From Tannerella sp. (lineage in GTDB: Bacteria; Bacteroidota; Bacteroidia; Bacteroidales; Tannerellaceae): a DNA stretch of 64,000 nt. The stretch covers positions 1-64,000 of the forward strand of contig JAITVY010000060.1 of NCBI GenBank assembly GCA_031285565.1. The letters are read 5' to 3'. The translations under genes and the position numbers were made by a program. The number at the start of each line of letters is the position of its first letter. The stretch's first letter is position 1. Below are positions 27,180 through 35,830 of this stretch, piece after piece. The notes beneath the pieces were generated by a model. The model was not told where the DNA came from and searched no databases. It saw only the letters and a list, made by a program, of their open reading frames with translations.

Positions 27180-28337
27180 ATGAAACGTAGATTATTTTTT
27201 ATTATTAATTCCATATTCCTAATCACAGCAATTGGAATTGGAACACAATCGTGTAGTGATGATGATGATGACAAGACTCCTGATGTAGGCAAAAAAACGA
27301 TTGAATTAAGTGTCTTTGATCAAACAGGTGCATCTGCAATTGCTGATGTAACCGTATGGAATGATCAGGATTCAATAGCTGTAATCCAAGTCAATGGAAC
27401 TTACTCTTATGATGTAACGAATGAAGCGAACAATACAGAATTTGAATTCCAGGCAAGACGTCCGGGTTATATACCTTCGGGAAAGGCATCTGTTACACTT
27501 AAATATACGGATGCCAAGGATACCTGGACTTCTCCTTTGACATTAACAATAACTGAACAGTCTGCATCATTTGTTGTTGATCAAAGTAAAGATGGAACCA
27601 TCAGTTTTTCTTCACATGTTGATCCGTCAAGAGATATCAGTATGTTTATTCCTGCCCATGCTACCGATTTGGAATACCTTGAAATAAGTCCGACATTATT
27701 ACAAGCACCAGCTACCACCGGATTTTTATTACTAGATGCACCTAATAAGGCGCCTTCGGTGACAATTCTTTCTATCGAAAGTGATTGGGAAGGACCTTTT
27801 AATGATGGGAAAATGGCTACGCTAACATTTCCTTTGACAGAAGGATTTGTTAAAGCTGTTACGCAATATGGTTTAAATATCGGATTTGGAACAGCAGATA
27901 ACCTTACGAGAGAGTGGGAATCGTATCCGGTAACAATAGATCCGAATGCCTTGACAGGAACAGTATCAATTCCTCACTTTTCGACATGGTATATTACAAT
28001 TAGTGAGCCTATCGAAATAACGGTGTCAAATTCGCCTGTATTAACATTAGGAACTTCGGCCTGTGGTGAGCCCATTACTGTTACTTACAGCCAGCCGAAT
28101 CCGGATATAAATCAGACATATATAGATCTTTTAGGACTAAGGCCTTTAAGTTCTGTAACACAGTCTTATACTGCGTTGGCTGTACCGAATATGCAGGTGA
28201 CAGTTCAGGGATATTGTGAAAAAGCTGAGGTTCGTATTCCTGGAACAGATGTATCTTTTGTTTATTATCAACCACCGGTTGTATTTACTACAACCACGGC
28301 TACTTGTGGTAGCCATAGCGGAGGAGGTGGTCAGTAA
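27180..28337 (+). CDS. Lipoprotein between the two YjbH-like halves
   Basis: A 385-residue lipoprotein (lipobox IGTQSC, then DDDDDKTPD). The mature part begins with a carboxypeptidase-regulatory-like beta fold (IELSVFDQTGASAIADVTVW, FEFQARRPGYIPSGKASVTL) followed by further beta-rich sequence and a Cys-containing C-terminus (TCGSHSGGGGQ). I do not recognise the overall family. Because it sits between the two YjbH-like genes, I infer an outer-membrane or surface role in exopolysaccharide export; the sequence alone does not show this. Confidence 0.6.
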   Translation: MKRRLFFIINSIFLITAIGIGTQSCSDDDDDKTPDVGKKTIELSVFDQTGASAIADVTVWNDQDSIAVIQVNGTYSYDVTNEANNTEFEFQARRPGYIPSGKASVTLKYTDAKDTWTSPLTLTITEQSASFVVDQSKDGTISFSSHVDPSRDISMFIPAHATDLEYLEISPTLLQAPATTGFLLLDAPNKAPSVTILSIESDWEGPFNDGKMATLTFPLTEGFVKAVTQYGLNIGFGTADNLTREWESYPVTIDPNALTGTVSIPHFSTWYITISEPIEITVSNSPVLTLGTSACGEPITVTYSQPNPDINQTYIDLLGLRPLSSVTQSYTALAVPNMQVTVQGYCEKAEVRIPGTDVSFVYYQPPVVFTTTTATCGSHSGGGGQ

Positions 28338-28385
28338 ACTTCTAGAGGTCTCTTTTTCAGGAACCGCAATTGTAATGTATAGTTC

Positions 28386-29123
28386 ATGAAAATAATTTAT
28401 ATTATTATTTTCTTATGTATAATGTTGTCTGCCGGAGCTCAACAATCCCTTGGTAACTCGGGATTGTTGAATACTCCTTCGGCAGATTTTAATCCCGACG
28501 GAACATTTTCGTTAGGGATTAATTATTTACCGACTAAAATTACTCCGGACTATTTTGATTATCCGACTGCAAACTATTTTCTGAATCTGACTTATTTCTC
28601 TTTTCTGGAATTGACGTTTCGGATGACTTTAATGAAAATTGAGGCCAATAATAATAAATACAGTAATCAGGACCGGGCAATGTCTGTCAGGTTAAAACTG
28701 ATAAATGAGTCCAAATTCATTCCTGCGGTAGTAATAGGGGCTGATGATTTTCTTACATCTGATTTTATTTCTGTTATTGATGATAATGATAAAAATAAAA
28801 ACCAGTATTTTGGCTCACTTTATGTGGTAACTACCAAAAATTTAGATGTACATGCGAGCAATATCGGGCTTACATTGGGATATGCAATTCCGACAGAAAG
28901 AACCCATAATAATGGGATTTTAGCAGGAGTGAGATTTAATCCTTCTTTTTATTGCCCGCTATCAATAATCGCAGAATATGATACCAAATATGTTAATTTG
29001 GGAGTATCAGCTTTACTTTTCAATCATTTAAATCTTCAATGTTTCGTTACTGACTTTAAGGCTTTATCAGCAGGAATATCTTACCGGATTCAATTGAAGA
29101 CTTTTGATAAAATTAGACCCTGA
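28386..29123 (+). CDS. YjbH-like protein, N-terminal half
   Basis: A 245-residue exported protein (signal ending SAGAQ). It opens SLGNSGLLNTPSADFNPDGT, the typical start of a mature YjbH (a GLINTPSA-like motif followed by D/E-G), and continues NYFLNLTYFSFLELTFRMTL, AMSVRLKLINESKFIPAVVI and ADDFLTSDF, like the first half of that beta-barrel. It ends cleanly at ISYRIQLKTFDKIRP. Together with the protein at 25857 the total length is near one YjbH. The order is reversed: the C-terminal-like gene comes first. Confidence 0.65.
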   Translation: MKIIYIIIFLCIMLSAGAQQSLGNSGLLNTPSADFNPDGTFSLGINYLPTKITPDYFDYPTANYFLNLTYFSFLELTFRMTLMKIEANNNKYSNQDRAMSVRLKLINESKFIPAVVIGADDFLTSDFISVIDDNDKNKNQYFGSLYVVTTKNLDVHASNIGLTLGYAIPTERTHNNGILAGVRFNPSFYCPLSIIAEYDTKYVNLGVSALLFNHLNLQCFVTDFKALSAGISYRIQLKTFDKIRP

Positions 29124-29214
29124 TATGCCCATTATCCGTCCGTCGGCAGGAATTACTTAAAAATCAAAGTTCTTTTCTATGATAATATCAGCCCTCTGAA
29201 TATCGAACTTATAT

Positions 29215-29979
29215 TCAATACGGGTTCCATGTAGCTCCAAGAAAACTATAGCCGGTGCCATTAGTTCCTTTTATGGTTAATCCGCAGGCAATTCCTTCCT
29301 CTTGTTGGCTGAAGTGGGCATACTCAGATCCACTACTTTCATAACCATTATTCTTATAACTGAATAAAGAAAGGTCGATTGTTGCAGTTGCCAATGAAGA
29401 GTGAGTTGAAGACTGGATCACCATTTTATTACCTTCACGGGATACCTGTATTTTTACATGATCATACGTTTGACCGGTTGTTGTATAAACACTTCCGATA
29501 TAAGTAGTATAAACATTCATTGCAGTATGCATACTGCAAAAATTCGGTTTTTCGATATTACTATCGGAGGTTTCAGCCCCAGAGAAATTATATTCACTTC
29601 CTTTAGAATCCGTTGATTTAATTGCTAAATTGATTTTATCCGTTTTGAAAAAACGAACTTCTGTTCCGTTATTGGATGATGTCATGCTCTGGTTTACCGC
29701 GTCCAGATCGTCTAATGCGAATTTTAACTGAGGAAAGCTGGTGCTTCCTGCAACGGGGGAAATCAGTACCCATTTATTGGCGTTTTTATACACAACTGTT
29801 GCTTTGGCATCTAATTTATCTCCGTTTGCATTGATCATCTGTCCCTCATAAGCTGTAAAAATTTCACAGACATCAAAGTCATTGAGTTTAGCTTCAGAAC
29901 TGTTATCGTTGTCACTGCAACTAAAGAATAAAGAGATGGAAAACACGGCTAAAGTAAAAATAAGATTTAATTTTTTCAT
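29215..29979 (-). CDS. Lipoprotein of unknown function
   Basis: A 254-residue lipoprotein (signal MKKLNLIFTLAVFSI, lipobox LFFSC, then SDNDNSS). The mature part has two similar beta-rich halves (ATVVYKNANKWVLISPVAGS and IQVSREGNKMVIQSSTHSSL) and one Cys in each (VCEIF, NFCSM). I do not recognise the family. It lies between the YjbH-like gene (opposite strand) and the aminotransferase gene (same strand, 267 bp upstream), separated from the latter by two hairpins. Confidence 0.6.
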   Translation of the reverse strand: MKKLNLIFTLAVFSISLFFSCSDNDNSSEAKLNDFDVCEIFTAYEGQMINANGDKLDAKATVVYKNANKWVLISPVAGSTSFPQLKFALDDLDAVNQSMTSSNNGTEVRFFKTDKINLAIKSTDSKGSEYNFSGAETSDSNIEKPNFCSMHTAMNVYTTYIGSVYTTTGQTYDHVKIQVSREGNKMVIQSSTHSSLATATIDLSLFSYKNNGYESSGSEYAHFSQQEEGIACGLTIKGTNGTGYSFLGATWNPY

Positions 29980-30035
29980 TGTTCACATTTTTAATTTAAA
30001 AATTAATACAATATCCTGCCTATACCGCACATACA

Positions 30036-30063
30036 ATATCTACTGTCAGCAAACAGTAGATAT
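30036..30063. promoter_or_regulatory. Perfect 11-bp hairpin upstream of the lipoprotein gene
   Basis: ATATCTACTGT (30036-30046) and ACAGTAGATAT (30053-30063) with a 6-nt loop, 57 bp before the start of the 29979 gene and downstream of the exopolysaccharide block. No T-run follows on either strand, so an operator or RNA structure is as likely as a terminator. Confidence 0.5.
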
Positions 30064-30096
30064 CGCGTCTTTCATTTTTTGATAAAAATTTGTTTA

Positions 30097-30191
30097 TTAC
30101 AGGATAGATGGGATTAACCTTATTTCTCTATTCTCAATAATTGGTTCTATTAGTTTGTATCCCTATAAGTAAAATCTGGTTAATCCTGTAA
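30097..30191 (-). terminator. Inverted repeat downstream of the exopolysaccharide block
   Basis: GGTTAATCCTGTAA (30178-30191) pairs with TTACAGGAT plus TAACC (30097-30119), the left arm being interrupted by a 9-nt insertion AGATGGGAT. On the minus strand it lies about 55 bp after the aminotransferase stop and could terminate that transcript. Confidence 0.4.
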
Positions 30192-30246
30192 AAAAATTGG
30201 AATGCAAGTATAGTTAAAATTCGCGAAAAATGAAAATGAGGTTTTT

Positions 30247-31389
30247 CTACTTTTGTTTATACTTTTTCAAACAGTTCACTACAGCAACTAAATCATCCTC
30301 TTCAAGGTTACTTCCTGAAGGGATACACAACCCTAATTCAAAAAGTTTCTCTGATGTGCCGTCTCCGAAAAACGGAGCATCTTTAAATACCGGTTGTAAA
30401 TGCATTGGTTTCCATAAAGGACGGGATTCTATATTTTCCTTTTCCATGGCTAACCGTATTTGCCCACTGGATGCACCAAACTCTTTCGGGTCAATGAGAA
30501 TAGATGTCAGCCAGAAATTAGAATAATAATTTTTATCAGGTTCCGATTGGAATGTTATTTCGTTTATATCTTTCAGGGATTCGCGGTAAAAACGATTGCT
30601 TTGTCTGCGCTTTTCAACCCTTTCACTTAATACCATCATTTGTCCTCTGCCGATTCCCGCGAGGATATTACTCATCCTGTAATTGTATCCGATAGTGGAA
30701 TGTTGGTAATATGGAGCATTGTCGCGCGCCTGTGTTGAAAGGAAACGAGCCCTGTCTGCCTGTTCCTTATTCTTACAGATAAGAGCGCCTCCGCCTGAAG
30801 TTGTAATTATTTTATTTCCGTTAAACGACAGAATCCCATAGTCGGAAAAAGTACCGCATTTTCTGTTATGCAATGACGAGCCTAATGCTTCGGCGGCATC
30901 TTCAATTACAGAGATTTCGTACTTTTCTGCAATCTTTAATATCTCTTCCATTTTAGCCGGCATACCATACAGGTGGACTACGATGATTGCTTTGGGTTTC
31001 TTTTTCATTTTCATGCAACACACAATGGCTTCTTCCATCAGTTCGGGTGACATATTCCATGTGTCGGTCTCGCTATCCACAAATACCGGAATACCACCCT
31101 GGTATACAATCGGATTAGCTGATGCTGAAAAAGTCAGGGATTGACAAATTACGTGATCACCGCGTTCAACACCTGATAATACGAGTGCTAAATGAAGTGC
31201 GGAGGTCCCGGAACTAAGAGCGGCTACATACCTGTTTTCATTTAGATATTTTGCGATATCAAGTTCGAAATTATCTACATTAGGTCCTAAAGGCGCTACC
31301 CAATTTGTTTCAAATGCTTCATGAATGAATCCCAATTCATGGGTACCCATATGGGGCGATGAAAGCCATATTTTTTTATTGTTGGTCAT
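30247..31389 (-). CDS. pglE: DegT/DnrJ/EryC1 sugar aminotransferase (PglE-like)
   Basis: A 380-residue PLP-dependent sugar aminotransferase with WLSSPHMGTHELGFI at the start, the SGTSALHLAL phosphate-binding region, VIEDAAEALGSSL with the cofactor-stacking Asp, and the Schiff-base Lys in SFNGNKIITTSGGGAL. GYNYRMSNILAGIG is family-typical. The PglE subgroup converts UDP-4-keto-6-deoxy-GlcNAc to the 4-amino sugar, which fits the dehydratase at 23835 and the acetyltransferase next door. It is the last gene of the minus-strand exopolysaccharide block. The substrate is inferred from context. Confidence 0.85.
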   Translation of the reverse strand: MTNNKKIWLSSPHMGTHELGFIHEAFETNWVAPLGPNVDNFELDIAKYLNENRYVAALSSGTSALHLALVLSGVERGDHVICQSLTFSASANPIVYQGGIPVFVDSETDTWNMSPELMEEAIVCCMKMKKKPKAIIVVHLYGMPAKMEEILKIAEKYEISVIEDAAEALGSSLHNRKCGTFSDYGILSFNGNKIITTSGGGALICKNKEQADRARFLSTQARDNAPYYQHSTIGYNYRMSNILAGIGRGQMMVLSERVEKRRQSNRFYRESLKDINEITFQSEPDKNYYSNFWLTSILIDPKEFGASSGQIRLAMEKENIESRPLWKPMHLQPVFKDAPFFGDGTSEKLFELGLCIPSGSNLEEDDLVAVVNCLKKYKQK

Positions 31390-31476
31390 TTATGTTGATT
31401 TGTTTAATTGTAATTTTATTTCTTAATTATCAATTTTCAATTGATTTTACTTTTCTCCTTTTCATTTAAAGCCCCT

Positions 31477-32088
31477 TCAGGGGGTAGGATTATATTGATT
31501 GTACTTAATAATTCTTCCGGGAACGCCAACTACTACAGCATAATCCGGAACATTTTTGATAATTACTGCTCCTGCTCCTATGGTAGCCCATTTCCCAATA
31601 CTAACTCCCTGAATAACCTGCGCGCCTAATCCGATATGTGCGCCTTCTTCTACCCTGACATTTCCTGCAAGGGTAGCATTCGGTGATACATGTACGAAAT
31701 TGTTGATCACACATTCGTGATCAATACAAGCTGCTGTATTAATGATAACATGATTTCCTATCCTTGTACCGATATTAATACAGGCTCCATTCATTACAAC
31801 CGTTCCTTCTCCTATGGATGCATCTTGCGAAATATGACAATTTCCTGTAACTGATTCATAATGCAGGTTCATTTTCTCAACAATATTTTTTCTTATTGAA
31901 TTGTCCCCTATTGTTATTATAAACGAACCATTTACATTAGGTGCTTTGTTAATTTCACCCAACCTTTTGTATCCTAACAAATCATTTATCAATGAATTAT
32001 CATCGAATACGCCATCTATTATTCCTCCTGACATTCTGATCAGATCAATAACTACTTTGGCATGTCCGCTGGCACCGATTAAATACAT
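31477..32088 (-). CDS. pglD: Sugar N-acetyltransferase (PglD/NeuD family)
   Basis: A 203-residue left-handed beta-helix acetyltransferase. The N-terminal Rossmann-like part binds the UDP-sugar (MYLIGASGHAKVVIDLI, VFDDN). Hexapeptide repeats follow (VVMNGACINIGTRIGNHVII, ACIDHECVINNFVHVSPNAT, VRVEEGAHIGLGAQVIQGVS). The His of IDHECVI is the catalytic base position in PglD. It would acetylate the UDP-4-amino-6-deoxy sugar using acetyl-CoA, the step after PglE. It lies 5 bp after the PglC-like gene. Confidence 0.87.
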   Translation of the reverse strand: MYLIGASGHAKVVIDLIRMSGGIIDGVFDDNSLINDLLGYKRLGEINKAPNVNGSFIITIGDNSIRKNIVEKMNLHYESVTGNCHISQDASIGEGTVVMNGACINIGTRIGNHVIINTAACIDHECVINNFVHVSPNATLAGNVRVEEGAHIGLGAQVIQGVSIGKWATIGAGAVIIKNVPDYAVVVGVPGRIIKYNQYNPTP

Positions 32089-32093
32089 ATAAT

Positions 32094-32705
32094 TTATCCC
32101 TTAAAACGTTCCATAGTAACACTTGTAGCAGAGTTGATACCCTGCGATTTGAAGACCGCAAGAATTGTCATAAAGATGATCTTTATGTCAAGACTCAACG
32201 ATATATTATCGACATACCATACATCATATTCAAATTTTTGATTCCAACTGACCGCATTCCTCCCGTTTACCTGGGCCCATCCTGTTATTCCGGGACGTAC
32301 TTCGTGACGCCGTATCTGAAATGCACTGTAACGGGACAGATATTCAGGTAGTAAAGGACGTGGCCCCACTAAACTCATATCACCTTTAATAACATTAATT
32401 AGCTGAGGCATTTCGTCTAACGAAGACTTACGAATAAAAGAACCGACAGTGGTCATTCGTTCCGAATCTGGCAATAATTCTCCGTTCTCATCCTCCCGGT
32501 CATTCATTGTTTTATACTTGATGATTGTAAAGATCTTGTTATTTATGCCTGGACGCTTCTGAAAAAAGAAAGGTTGTCCTTTGTTCGATATAAACAACAA
32601 AAAGGTAATCAGAATAAAAACCGGTGACAATACAATGAAGGCCGGTATTGAGAAAAACAGATCCATAATACGTTTGAAATACCTTTTATACATTTCTTTG
32701 TTCAA
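32094..32705 (-). CDS. pglC: Undecaprenyl-phosphate sugar-1-phosphate transferase (PglC-like)
   Basis: A 203-residue monotopic phosphoglycosyl transferase: one membrane-inserted N-terminal hairpin (IMDLFFSIPAFIVLSPVFIL), then FFFQKRPGINNKIFTIIKYK, the Asp-Glu catalytic pair in SSLDEMPQLINVIKGDMSLV, GPRPLLPEYL and VRPGITGWAQVNGRN. The short form matches PglC, which transfers phospho-diNAcBac to undecaprenyl phosphate and so starts glycan assembly on the inner membrane. Larger WbaP-type enzymes have extra N-terminal membrane segments that are absent here. Its start overlaps the upstream glycosyltransferase stop by 4 nt. Confidence 0.88.
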   Translation of the reverse strand: MNKEMYKRYFKRIMDLFFSIPAFIVLSPVFILITFLLFISNKGQPFFFQKRPGINNKIFTIIKYKTMNDREDENGELLPDSERMTTVGSFIRKSSLDEMPQLINVIKGDMSLVGPRPLLPEYLSRYSAFQIRRHEVRPGITGWAQVNGRNAVSWNQKFEYDVWYVDNISLSLDIKIIFMTILAVFKSQGINSATSVTMERFKG

Positions 32706-33859
32706 TCTAATGCTTTATATTCGTTTAGTAAACTATTCCAGACGTCTTTCTGACTGAAGCGGGATACAATCCGGCTTCTTGCTTCCGACTGATGTTTCTG
32801 TAAAGTAGATTTATCTGTCAGATACATTTCCATCCTTTCTTTTAATGAGTTAACATTCCTGGGAGGAATAACTAACCCATTCAACTGGTCGGTTATTATT
32901 TCATTGCATCCGTTAATATCAGTAACAACAGAAGGTAAACCCATGGCGCCGGCCTGCATAACAACATTCGGAAAGCCTTCCCGGTAACTCGGAAAAACAA
33001 ACACATCAGATATTGCCAGATAAGGACGTATATCAGATTGGAATCCAGTCAGGATTATATTCCTGTTTTCTTCAATAGTGCTCATTGTTACATCATCCAA
33101 TGGGTCTAATTCTTTTTCGAAAGGACCTATCAATAGTAATTTTACATGTTGATAACCTGTATTTATCTGTGTAAAAGCTTTTACTAATTCACTTATTCCC
33201 TTGTTCGAGACTAATCTTCCTACAAAAACATAAACAAAATCCTCTGCATAAATGTTTAAATCTTCTTTTAACTTTGCTCTATCTTCCGGACTAATAACTT
33301 CGGGATTAAAAAGATCAGGATCTATTCCGTTTATATTTCCGTTTCCGATTACATTCAGTGGTTTTTTGGTAATCTTATTCTTTTTGATTGTTTGTTTTAC
33401 TCCGTTTCCTTCGGGAATGACTTTTGTGGCAGTTAAACAGGTAATCTTTTCCATTGTAATTAATAACTTACGCTTCAAACCTTTTTCTCCTTCAAATCTT
33501 AACCCTGTGACTGTATAAATCCGGTGGGGAACACCGGCCATAAAGGCTGCAATCATTCCTAATAAACTGGCTTTAGGCGTATTTGTGTGTACAATGTATG
33601 GCTTCTCTTTCAGGAAGAATAAATAAAGAAGTCCTAATGATTTTATATCAGAGAATATAGATATATCTCTTTTCATCGGAATCTTCTTTGTCTGTACCTT
33701 TTCCCGTTCAATTACAGCCTCCCACGACTTTAAATCATTCCCATCAGCTATTGCCGTTACCTGGTAATATTGATTTAGAAATCGCAATTGTCCCTGTAAC
33801 AGAAGATTCAGTGAAAGGGGGATGGTTGTCATGCGGAAAAGTTTTTGTTTTATTTCCAT
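32702..33859 (-). CDS. GT4 glycosyltransferase (PglA-like)
   Basis: A 385-residue GT-B glycosyltransferase of family 4. The C-terminal domain shows YVFVGRLVSNKGISELVKAF, ILTGFQSDIRPYLAISDVFV and the donor-binding region FPSYREGFPNVVMQAGAMGL with the E-x7-E pattern. The N-terminal domain has HTNTPKASLLGMIAAFMAG. It overlaps the PglC-like gene by 4 nt, the usual place for the enzyme that adds the second sugar to the lipid-linked first sugar. Donor sugar unknown. Confidence 0.83.
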   Translation of the reverse strand: MEIKQKLFRMTTIPLSLNLLLQGQLRFLNQYYQVTAIADGNDLKSWEAVIEREKVQTKKIPMKRDISIFSDIKSLGLLYLFFLKEKPYIVHTNTPKASLLGMIAAFMAGVPHRIYTVTGLRFEGEKGLKRKLLITMEKITCLTATKVIPEGNGVKQTIKKNKITKKPLNVIGNGNINGIDPDLFNPEVISPEDRAKLKEDLNIYAEDFVYVFVGRLVSNKGISELVKAFTQINTGYQHVKLLLIGPFEKELDPLDDVTMSTIEENRNIILTGFQSDIRPYLAISDVFVFPSYREGFPNVVMQAGAMGLPSVVTDINGCNEIITDQLNGLVIPPRNVNSLKERMEMYLTDKSTLQKHQSEARSRIVSRFSQKDVWNSLLNEYKALD

Positions 33860-33870
33860 TTGCTTCGTCC

Positions 33871-34761
33871 TTACCCATTTTGATTCAAAACAGTCTTCTT
33901 ATCGTTTATATGCATGAGATATCCTAAAGGGATAGCCAAGAGATTATAAAATCCACTGACTCTTTTCATTTTCTTTGTGAAAGGAATATCTGAATTAAAA
34001 GAAAAGCGCCAGAAATTAATCCGGGCTTTTATTTTCTGGAGCCATGGGACTGGTGAATGACATAGTTCTGCATATGTATCCATTGAAGCCCGGGGTGATT
34101 CCATCCGTATTTTAACAATTTTGCGGGTTAAGCCATCATCCAAATAGTCGCACAAATAAATGATCTCATTAAAAATAAATAGGTTATAACTCCGACCAAT
34201 CCGGTTCCAAACCAATGCTTCGGGACAAAACCGTTCATTTTCATATTCCGGAAATGGAAATTCCCGGATCACACTTGTCCTGAATATCTCTGCCATGTCT
34301 CCTTTAAAATTCATTTTATAGCGGAAATCCAGATTGTTGCACTTTAATTCCGGGAACAGAAGTGTATCTCCGGGTGGTTTCCCCGAGAAAAGAGCCTTCA
34401 CCCCGAATACTCCACCAATGCTTTCATCGTCTTTTACCCTGTTATAATGAAAAGCGATCCGCTCCAATGCATTAGCGGTCAACTGGTCGTCACTGTCGAC
34501 TACAAAGAACAGTTCTCCCTGAGCCTTTTTTGCTGCATTATTTAATGCCCTGTGCTTGCCTCCGTTTTTCTGCCTGATATACTTTATATCAATTATATTT
34601 TTATCTATGAAACCGGTACAAACCTTTTCGGTATCGTCTTCGCTTCCGTCATCTACAATGATCCATTCGAAGCCTTTATATGTCTGGCGTACCAGGCTAT
34701 CATATAGATTTTTAAGAAGATAGCCCCTATTGAAGGTTGGAGTGAAGACGCTTATTTTCAT
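33871..34761 (-). CDS. GT2 glycosyltransferase
   Basis: A 296-residue GT-A glycosyltransferase of family 2: ISVFTPTFNRGYLLKNLYDS, WIIVDDGSEDDTE, GKHRALNNAAKKAQGELFFV and the metal-binding VDSDDQLT. A short hydrophobic stretch near the C-terminus (GFYNLLAIPLGYLMHI) may hold it at the membrane. It starts 1 nt after the stop of the polymerase-like gene. Donor and acceptor unknown. Confidence 0.83.
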   Translation of the reverse strand: MKISVFTPTFNRGYLLKNLYDSLVRQTYKGFEWIIVDDGSEDDTEKVCTGFIDKNIIDIKYIRQKNGGKHRALNNAAKKAQGELFFVVDSDDQLTANALERIAFHYNRVKDDESIGGVFGVKALFSGKPPGDTLLFPELKCNNLDFRYKMNFKGDMAEIFRTSVIREFPFPEYENERFCPEALVWNRIGRSYNLFIFNEIIYLCDYLDDGLTRKIVKIRMESPRASMDTYAELCHSPVPWLQKIKARINFWRFSFNSDIPFTKKMKRVSGFYNLLAIPLGYLMHINDKKTVLNQNG

Positions 34762-34762
34762 A

Positions 34763-35830
34763 CTAAGAATAGAAGAATGTTACTACTAAACTTGCAAGAA
34801 TCAATAATGCAAGTTTCTGGGGCTGATACTTTACCAAATGTTTTTTTAGCAATGGATAAACTATAACAATTGATATGATAAACCATGATAAATAAGCGAT
34901 CCGGTTTGTATATGCAGCCCTGATTAATATTATCCATACCGAGTTTGCTATAATATACGTATTCAACAAAATAACATAAAACACATCATTAAATTTTAGC
35001 TTATATCGATAATACATCCCCAATAAGATGGGAATAAAACTATAGATGATAAAATCAATTCTAAATCCTCTTTGTACAGTTTCCCCATCCAATTCGTTTA
35101 CAAAAAAGTTCTCGACTCTTCCTGTGGAGGAAATCAACGGTTGAAAATGTAAATTCTCAATAATATGACCAAAAAACAGTGAAAAAAAGATAGCTGCAAA
35201 CCAGATAGCAGTATAGACTTTGGTATTTTTGTAAAACGATGAAACCATAAAAGCCAGTAGGGGCAAAATCATTGAGTTATGGAATGTAACCGATATGAGC
35301 ATACATAAAAACATTACCGGTTTCTTTTCGTAAAACAAAAAACTGAATATGAAAATAGAAGCGGCTAAACCGTTCCTGATTCCGTTTATCCCATATCCCC
35401 AGAATGATATCATGGAGATATATAAAGCCAATGCGTAAAAAGCATAATTATTGTACCATTTTCTGAAAACAATATATACGGGAATAATATATAAACAGGC
35501 ACATAAAATATAAAACAACTCGATGTTCAGATAGTCAGCGCCAAACTTCATCAGCATGTTGAATCCCGGTTCTTTTTCATATACTGATGGGTCAAAATGG
35601 TTGAACAATCTTGTATAATTTGAGGTATCGCCCAGATATCGCCAGTTTCCCATTGGATCCCTGAGTCCGAAAAATAAAACAACAATTAGGATTAAGATAA
35701 AAGACATGATATTATTAAACCTGTTGCTTGCGTATAAGGTTCCATCTTTCAATGCGTGCAATAGAACGAAAAGCAAAATGGAACCAATTATGGCATAATA
35801 AGCAATCTTATAATATTCTACCGGTATCAT
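34763..35830 (-). CDS. EpsG-family membrane protein (Wzy-like polymerase candidate)
   Basis: A 355-residue protein with about ten hydrophobic segments (for example IIGSILLFVLLHALKDG, FNNIMSFILILIVVLFF, FYALALYISMISFWGYGING). The motif FWGYGINGIRNGLAASIFIF is typical of EpsG proteins, which take the polymerase position in Wzx/Wzy systems. A Wzx flippase in the same block supports this. Its start overlaps the upstream glycosyltransferase stop by 4 nt (ATGA). Confidence 0.8.
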   Translation of the reverse strand: MIPVEYYKIAYYAIIGSILLFVLLHALKDGTLYASNRFNNIMSFILILIVVLFFGLRDPMGNWRYLGDTSNYTRLFNHFDPSVYEKEPGFNMLMKFGADYLNIELFYILCACLYIIPVYIVFRKWYNNYAFYALALYISMISFWGYGINGIRNGLAASIFIFSFLFYEKKPVMFLCMLISVTFHNSMILPLLAFMVSSFYKNTKVYTAIWFAAIFFSLFFGHIIENLHFQPLISSTGRVENFFVNELDGETVQRGFRIDFIIYSFIPILLGMYYRYKLKFNDVFYVILLNTYIIANSVWIILIRAAYTNRIAYLSWFIISIVIVYPLLKKHLVKYQPQKLALLILASLVVTFFYS

